NCBI RefSeq assembly: GCF_965363235.1
Contig: NC_134839.1
Span: 59,797,560 to 59,861,559, forward strand
Source of the DNA: Mytilus galloprovincialis
Taxonomy: Eukaryota > Mollusca > Bivalvia > Mytilida > Mytilidae
Reading direction: 5' to 3'
Length of the DNA stretch: 64,000 nt
Shown here piece after piece: positions 58,091 to 64,000 of this stretch. The number at the start of each line of letters is the position of its first letter. Within the stretch, counting starts at the first letter, position 1. The translations under genes and the position numbers were made by a program. Under the pieces are notes generated by a model that worked only from the letters and a program-made list of their open reading frames with translations, did no database searches and had not been told where the DNA came from.

Positions 58091-59056
58091 TGTCACATAT
58101 TTTATTTCGATTTATGCTAGTATCTTTAAAATTTAATGCATAGAACGATTCCGAACCGAAATGATCATCAAAATATAATCTCTAAATAAATTAAATAGCT
58201 GAAATCTCCCGTTGACTAATAAAAGGATGCCTCCTGATGGATGACATAAAAATTTTTGGCAGTTTTATTTTAGGAATTTTTTGAAATATTCTCATTTTTT
58301 TTGTATATTTTTTTTTTAAATTATAGTTGAGTGATACAGTCTCCTACTTTTTTTCGTGTGGTTTCATATCATTTTTTCAATTTTTTTTTGAGTGCCTAGT
58401 CTCATATTTATTCTTATTTCAATAGTTTCCATATTGACAACGGACGGATGTAGGTATGAATTCTAATCCAAATCTATTATAAGTCCATATCAAATGAGGT
58501 TCTAGTTTCATTCCTTTTAATTTTGTTGAATAGTTGTGCTTCATTTTACTCCCATCTTCTTTCATTTAAACAATGAGGAGCAGTAAGAGGTTGAGAATGT
58601 TTAGATATACAAAATCAGCTAATAGCTCTGAAAAAGGTCATTCGCGCTAAATTAAATATGACTTGATATGTTTTTTCAAAATACGACGAAAAGGGCATCA
58701 ATGATGTTACTTGAAGTGCACAGGATTCCAACATTTAGAAAATTAATACGAAGAGAGAAAAATGTTTAGACAGTGTCACGCATGGGTAGATTAAAAAGTT
58801 GAGGAACAACTCACGTGTTATTCAAGTTGTTGCTCCAAATTGGCTTTAAATAAACATTTGGTAAACACAAATAAAAGGTTAAATGATCAAACCAGCTAAA
58901 TGCATCATAAGTCGTTCTGAAACGCGACTTGGAAAAATAAAATTAAAACACAAAACATAAGTACTGGTTGTCATTTTATAATATAATTGCATGTCAATAC
59001 AAATTTGACTAAGCTATCAAATGTCATCTTCAAATTTTGGAATCTGGCTATTCGAT
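58091..59056. other. Intergenic, 3' side of the TRIM-like gene
   Basis: T-rich stretches at 58290-58400, no exon or repeat that I can name. It probably includes the 3' untranslated region of the TRIM-like gene. Confidence 0.4.
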
Positions 59057-60655
59057 TTAAATTGTCTTATGGGTTATGTATATCAAGATTTTTCCACCTT
59101 TTCCTCCGATCCAAAGTTTTCCTTTCTTGTCAAAGGCAATAGCAATAGGATAAAGTAATCCTTCCATATTTGTTGGAATTTCCTGAATAAATTGGCCGTC
59201 ACAACCTAAAACGTTTATTTCATGATTGAAAAAATCCGAAACAAAAACTCGTAAATCGGAATCGCAACAAACATCAAACGGCAAAAACTTTGATCTCTTT
59301 GGATTACCTTCATATGTAAAACGCAATTTTCCTACAAAATCAAATGCGAGTACCCTTCCCGATGTTTCTGTAGATAAATCGACAACTATTATATCTCCAT
59401 TACTATTCTCTGTCACTCGTCTTGGATGATTTAGGATGTGTTTCTTATTGAAAAATGAGGCCGTAAATTGAATTGTAAGTTTAACTGTATAATCTTTACC
59501 TAGACGATGAACCAGACGCTTACTATCAACAGATTTAGGATCGGCCCTATACATCTGTGAAACCAGTAGGTCCCCATTACTACAAGCGTGAATGCCATGT
59601 GGTTGTAATGGTGAAGTGTTGAGAACTTCTTTAAGTATCCCATTATTTGCAACTCTTACTATACGCTTATTTTTTGTGTCTGTTCCTAATATAACATTTT
59701 TATCGGTAATAGTTAAATCGGACAACTCTGCTCCGAAATCAAATCTTTTGTGTTCCGTTCCTTTGCTATCTATCACTCCACCAATCGTTGACTCTGCTGG
59801 ATTGATCCATGCCAGTTCATTGTCTTGCAAACAAAACGAAGCAACATTCAAACAACTGTACCTTACTGAGGATACCAGCTTAACTTGTATACCGACTAGT
59901 TCACCAGCTAAGGATGTCATGTCGGCAAAATTGCCATCACAGGTCACTAGACCAATCATATTTTTTATTACTTCTCTATCGGATCTCCCCGATTTAAATT
60001 TAGGTGTAGATGAAGGTCGTATAGCTCTTGGTTTAAAATCTCTTATCTGACTTTTCAGTTTACTCTCGAAAAGAACAAGTTCGATATTATTAGTACTTTT
60101 GACGACATCGGAGGCTTCATGTAGACTTAAGCTGTACAAGTCTATAAATCTACGAACAACACTGTCTTCAATCTGGTAGTATTTTTCTTGAGAAATAGAG
60201 GACTGCTTACACTGATCAATAAGCGAATCGCGCTCTTCCATGATAATCGCCATCAGCTCGTTCGCTCTTTTATGTATCTTTTCTATTACTTCGTCTGTTT
60301 TTGATACTTGCGATTTGCAATGATTAATCTTATCCAATGTTGTCACTAAAGTTGGCAACTTTTTATTTTCAATTTGAGCGCATAATTTAGGAATATTTTG
60401 TCTCGCCTCGACGGCTTTATTTTCTATTTTGAAACATTTGTGGTCTCTGTGTGATTCTCTAGAACAATCAAAACAAACTGCCTTCTGACAGGTATCACAA
60501 AATGCTATCACTATTTCTCTTGGATGCTCACTGCAGTTTAACTCAATTTCCTCCTTATTTAAAATATGTTTTTCTTCTATTTTCTCAAAAATATTTTCCA
60601 TTTTAAAATTCACGGTAAATAGAAAACCTTTAACACGTTCAGAGATTAATGACAA
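59057..60655 (-). CDS. B-box / NHL-like TRIM-family protein, single exon, no RING
   Basis: 532 codons without an intron. A B-box type 2 zinc finger spans about 41-72 with all ligands in order: C41-x2-H44-x8-C53-x2-C56-x4-C61-x2-C64-x4-H69-x2-H72. A helical coiled-coil-like region follows (about 80-200, including HKRANELMAIIMEERDSLID), then a C-terminal half with repeated beta-propeller-like strands (for example NGDLLVSQMY, NGDIIVVDLS, DLRVFVSDFFNHEINVL, KGKLWIGGKGGKIL), the TRIM2/3/45-like NHL arrangement abundant in bivalves. There is no N-terminal RING, so ubiquitin-ligase activity is not expected from the protein alone. The second methionine (residue 19, ATG at 60601) gives MENIFEKIEEKH and is a good alternative start. 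Related pseudogenes lie at 20.1 and 22 kb. Confidence 0.88.
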   Translation of the reverse strand: MSLISERVKGFLFTVNFKMENIFEKIEEKHILNKEEIELNCSEHPREIVIAFCDTCQKAVCFDCSRESHRDHKCFKIENKAVEARQNIPKLCAQIENKKLPTLVTTLDKINHCKSQVSKTDEVIEKIHKRANELMAIIMEERDSLIDQCKQSSISQEKYYQIEDSVVRRFIDLYSLSLHEASDVVKSTNNIELVLFESKLKSQIRDFKPRAIRPSSTPKFKSGRSDREVIKNMIGLVTCDGNFADMTSLAGELVGIQVKLVSSVRYSCLNVASFCLQDNELAWINPAESTIGGVIDSKGTEHKRFDFGAELSDLTITDKNVILGTDTKNKRIVRVANNGILKEVLNTSPLQPHGIHACSNGDLLVSQMYRADPKSVDSKRLVHRLGKDYTVKLTIQFTASFFNKKHILNHPRRVTENSNGDIIVVDLSTETSGRVLAFDFVGKLRFTYEGNPKRSKFLPFDVCCDSDLRVFVSDFFNHEINVLGCDGQFIQEIPTNMEGLLYPIAIAFDKKGKLWIGGKGGKILIYITHKTI

Positions 60656-61243
60656 GTAAACCGTAGTTTTTTGTAAATATCAAAGCATTCATTCGAGTGA
60701 TTTTCTTGAATAGGGTTAAAGTGTGGAAATCATTTATCCTAACCCTTTAATTACTTTGTAACGTTAAAACCATATGTAATATTAATTACTCTTGCTGTCA
60801 CATTATTCCTTTTTGATTTACTAAGCAGGAGTTCGTTAATCTGTGTTTGTCTGTTGCTAAATGAGAAATTGGTCAGTTGGACCGTGTGAAAGTATTTTTG
60901 TAGAGAAATTAATATCGAAGACAAACTTCGACGTTTATTCTTATTTTGTCAATAGACGATCTACCAAAATCTGTTTTTGTATTTGTTTATTCAATAGCTC
61001 TTTTTTTATCGATAAAAAAATTACATGTACGTTAGAGAACTATATTGTCATTGTCATTTTGTTTCAATTCAATGCGACAGTCATAACACGAGCAAATATA
61101 TATATATAGGTTCTACCTCTTTATCGAATGTAATACGATATTTTTTCACCCGAGAAATTTCAAATTTCAAATTCAAAACGCGAGGCTTGCCGATCGTTTA
61201 AAAAGTTAGAATTAAACTGTCGAGAGGGAAGAAATATTGTATT
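60656..61243. other. Upstream of the TRIM-like gene
   Basis: AT-rich, with a short TA run near 61097. No promoter motif that I can assign. An open frame at 60861-61109 has no recognisable features. Confidence 0.4.
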
Positions 61244-61620
61244 CACTGGGGTAAAGCTGATGACCGTAACTGCATTCACGGTCATCCCAAGATGTCGGAC
61301 GAAAAATTAGGTCAGTATTTGTATTGTCTGTTAAGGTGTTTCTACATCATTTTCTTTACAAAACATACATTGGTACGATGTAAATATATAAAAGATTCAC
61401 ACGGAAGTCACAAATCTCTACCGAGGAACTTGTATAGAACGGGAAATTTTATTTGAAAAATTCGCTAAGATGACCGTAAATCATCTTTAAAATATTTTCA
61501 AGATGACCGTAACATATAATAAGGATGACCGTGATTGGTAAAATGATGACCGTAATTTCGAAAGGATGACCGTAACTTATAAAGGATAACCGTAACTTTC
61601 ATAGTATAACCGTCATTTAT
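61244..61620 (+). repeat. Left terminal inverted repeat of the 61.2-63.3 kb element
   Basis: Includes CATCCCAAGATGTCGGACGA, TGTTTCTACATCATTTTCTT and GGATGACCGTAACTTATAAAGGA. GATGACCGTAA-like words stand at about 61258, 61471, 61502, 61523, 61544 and 61564. Confidence 0.8.
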
Positions 61621-62979
61621 TGTCTCTGTTGATTGGTCTTCCATTTTATCTTGTAAGTGAAATAACAGAAAATGTTTTTAAAATACTCCGACCAAACTAG
61701 TGAAGGTGAGCTCCAGCAAAATAGATCCTAAAATAGTCTTGTATAAATAGCAAATTTCAAAGGGGAGCCTTGTAAATTGTATAAACAGAAAACAGAATTG
61801 TTTTTTTTTATATATCAAGACAAATCAAGATTTTATTCTGCTCCTCTGGAACCATACACATGGGCTCAATTACCGGATATTCATAATGTTTAAGGTTCAT
61901 ATGAATGAATTGAAAAATATGGCCGTTTTTACACACACATATCTATTAAGAGAACAGACAAACTGGTGCATCTAGAAAAGTATTAAGGATTATGTATCCT
62001 TGTGTTGCTTCAATGCTAAACATATGGAAATTTTATAGAAAATCCACAGCCTTAATCCTTGTTCTATCATATTTGGCAATTTGATGACCGATAGATATAG
62101 GATTATTGCATGCAGTGCTAGCATTGATTTTCTTAAAACAAGTTTATTAATTAATGTAGTTATTGGTTAGAACAAATAAAAATATGGACCAAATCAAGTA
62201 CATCTTTTAGGGTGCGCTCGACTTTAGTTACTCTGCACGAGGTATTTTGAAATTTACAGGTTGGTTAGAACTTTTGTAAAAAATAAACACTAGCACATCA
62301 TAGAAAAGCAAGTGAGTAATCTATGTTTCAAATTTTATAACAAAAATCTCTTTATTAAAGGCTGTGGATTTTCTATAAAAATCTTGGTTTATTTGCCACA
62401 AAGTGCTCTTTTCTATTAAATGCAATGCAACAGTAAATAATAATGCTTTGCATCAAGTTTCCCCCTAGTATATGTTTAAAATGGACTGTATCTATTATTC
62501 ATTATATCTGTAGTTTTGATACAATTGATGTTTAAAAAATTCGTACAAAAATGGCTACAGAAGGGTACATAAACCTTAAAGCATGGCAGGACCTTTAGAT
62601 ATGTAAAAGTTATATAAAGTCTATGTTTGAGAAAAAAAAAACTAACTTACCTGGTTTTGGAGTTGCATTTTTTTTTAAATATGCAGAAGATAGCAAAATA
62701 AACAGACATACGAGTTTCATTTGATACGGTCCACTCAGTTACACAGTTAAAATCACCTATTGTTTGCAGGTGTCTATTGTCTATTTAATTCAAAACTACT
62801 CACAACATCGATTATACTTTTTACTATCATTTTCATATAAACTCAAAATACGCCAAATAGTTAAAAAAAAAAAACTAACCGAGCCCCTATTGAGACAAAC
62901 TCAACAAAAAACAATGCATACAAATATGGATATTTCTTTCAATTGACGAAAATCCTTTTAAATTTATTCATTCTTTATA

Positions 62980-63302
62980 AATTACGGTCATCCTTAACAA
63001 TTAACGGTCATCTTTTAACCAATTACGGTCAGCCTTGTTATGAATCGCTAATCCTGTTACGGTCATCTCGATTACGATTTACGGTCATCCTATCGAATTT
63101 TTCAAATCCAAATTCCCATTTTATACACGTTCCTTGGTAGAGATTTGTGACTTCGTATAAATTTACATCGTATCAAAGTATGCTTTGTAAAGAAAATGAT
63201 GTAGAAACACCTTAATAGACAATAAAAATACTGACCTAATCTTTCGTCCGACATCTTGGGATGACCGTGAATGCAGTTACGGTCATCAGCTTTACCCCAG
63301 TG
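62980..63302 (-). repeat. Right terminal inverted repeat of the 61.2-63.3 kb element
   Basis: Complement of the left arm, with TTACGGTCATC-like words at about 62984, 63003, 63024, 63058, 63080 and 63278. Divergence between arms is mild, so the element is fairly young. Confidence 0.8.
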
Positions 63303-63821
63303 GTATTGCACGAGTTTGATGGTCGAGTATGTTTCTTTATTGATTTTTAGTAGACGATATTATGTATACAAAATTATTACTTCTTTTTTCATGAACTTCA
63401 AAACGATGTGTCCTTTCTATGCGACGTCATCAAGCATGGTCGCATAAATCTAAGAAAGTCACATTAACAAATTCAGAGCAAATGAAGACCGTTTGACGGC
63501 AGAATTAAATTCTTACCTATGAAATCTGAGATGAAACACACCACACGTTGATTAAAAATAAAGGTAAGAAAAGGGATAAATCGACTTCGATTTAATGTAC
63601 CTTACAATTTATCAATATGCGTACTTATACGGTATTTTTTAGTTTTACTGTGCAGTGTTTACATACATTTTGATGAACTGAAACGTACAACTGTCAACAA
63701 AATACGTATGATTTGATAACCGTGCACACAAAAACCTAAAATAAACTTGATTATAACCTTCATCAGGTAATCTCTAAAACAGGAATTAAGAAAAAAATAT
63801 CGTTGAGAGAATTAAACTAGA
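63303..63821. other. Intergenic, nothing recognised
   Basis: AT-rich sequence after the target duplication; continues the gene-less stretch into which the 61.2-kb element was inserted. Confidence 0.4.
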
Positions 63822-64000
63822 GGCTCTACTGAGCCTGTGTTGCTCACATTGGTCTATGTGCTGTAGTGCATATTAAACAAAGGACACTCTACCACATTAA
63901 AGATAAAAATAGAATTTATGACAAAATTCTGTTTTGGTGATGGTGACTTGTTTGTAGATCTTACTTTACTGAACTTTCTTGCTGTTTACAGTTATCATTA
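63822..64000 (-). mobile_element. Helitron-like mollusc repeat, 3' end (runs off the window)
   Basis: Complement of 12000-12177: begins CTAGAGGCTCTACTGAGCCT (hairpin next to CTAG), then GACAAAATTCTGTTTTGGTGATGGTGA. The hairpin loop differs from the copy at 12.15 kb while the stem is kept. Confidence 0.75.

Larger units (their letters stand above)
61244..63302. mobile_element. Non-autonomous DNA transposon with long inverted repeats and GATGACCGTAA motifs
   Basis: Ends CACTGGGGTAAAGCTGATGA and TCATCAGCTTTACCCCAGTG are perfect inverted repeats; pairing continues for about 320-380 bases (to about 61620 and from about 62980). The 5-base direct repeat GTATT flanks both sides (61239-61243 and 63303-63307), so insertion ends are well defined. 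Each arm carries six or more copies of GATGACCGTAA (or its complement), spaced 15-40 bases beyond the outer pair, like subterminal transposase-binding sites. The centre (61640-62960) has an inner inverted pair, AGAAAATCCACAGCC (62036) and GGCTGTGGATTTTCT (62361), and no transposase. Open frames running through the arms are mirror images of each other and not genes. Confidence 0.85.

Noticed and set aside
63102-63311. 69-codon open frame with a start at 63311
   Set aside because: It runs along the terminal inverted repeat of a transposon, and a similar frame exists in the opposite arm at 61.24-61.45 kb; mirror frames are a by-product of the repeat.
1-64000. CRISPR arrays, bacterial operons, rRNA genes
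   Set aside because: No regular spacer-repeat array, ribosomal sequence or prokaryotic gene layout; all repeats seen are eukaryotic mobile or tandem DNA.

Overview
The window is eukaryotic, AT-rich and gene-poor, and almost certainly from a marine bivalve, most likely a mussel of the genus Mytilus. The evidence is the dispersed repeats (several families I recognise from mussel sequence), the mollusc-wide repeat that begins with AGCTCACCTGGCCC, and the kind of genes present. Genes are split by introns with GT..AG borders, so most coding exons are shorter than 200 bases and long reading frames are rare. No CRISPR, operon or bacterial feature is present.

The main content is a cluster of small secreted cysteine-rich proteins of the beta-microseminoprotein (MSMB/PSP94) type. 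Every copy uses the same three-exon plan: 88 bases coding a signal peptide, 103-106 bases with C-x2-C-x-C-x6-CC, and about 130 bases with the last three cysteines. Three copies look intact: 16384-18705 (+), 25400-28907 (-) and 54957-57539 (+). A fourth (653-1913, +) has intact exons 2 and 3, with its first exon presumably left of the window. 34373-36020 (-) has exons 2 and 3 but no exon 1 that I could find. 48192-50209 (-) has all three exons but a stop in exon 2 and a shifted C-terminus. Orphan or dead third exons lie at 6138-6265 and 20747-20879, and gene-less copies of the cluster's upstream region at 2440-2955 and 4155-4690. The two intact genes at 16-19 kb and 25-29 kb form a tail-to-tail inverted duplication. 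The minus-strand copies are tandem duplicates with shared flanks.

Other genes are a claudin/PMP22-like four-helix membrane protein in three short exons (43310-45596, -) and a single-exon B-box/NHL-like TRIM-family protein without a RING (59057-60655, -). Two decayed relatives of the TRIM gene (20125-20300, 21965-22700) flank the orphan exon at 20.7 kb. They mirror the order intact MSMB gene then TRIM gene at 55-60 kb, so a two-gene block was duplicated and one copy decayed.

Most of the remaining sequence is mobile DNA: a Helitron-like mollusc repeat with three internal tandem units (8562-12177) that carries a foldback element built of GATGGA repeats (9692-11502); a second foldback element built of AACGGA/TCCGTT repeats (34634-35620) inside an MSMB intron; a 2.06-kb element with about 320-380-base terminal inverted repeats, GATGACCGTAA motifs and a 5-base target duplication (61244-63302); a 3.3-kb inverted-repeat-bounded element with a broken gene of an unnamed invertebrate family (38351-41651); a LINE fragment (13160-14085); reverse-transcriptase relics, SINEs, hairpin elements and a PIF/Harbinger-like MITE. 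Remains of the Helitron-like repeat lie just downstream of five MSMB copies, so that insertion predates the expansion of the cluster.
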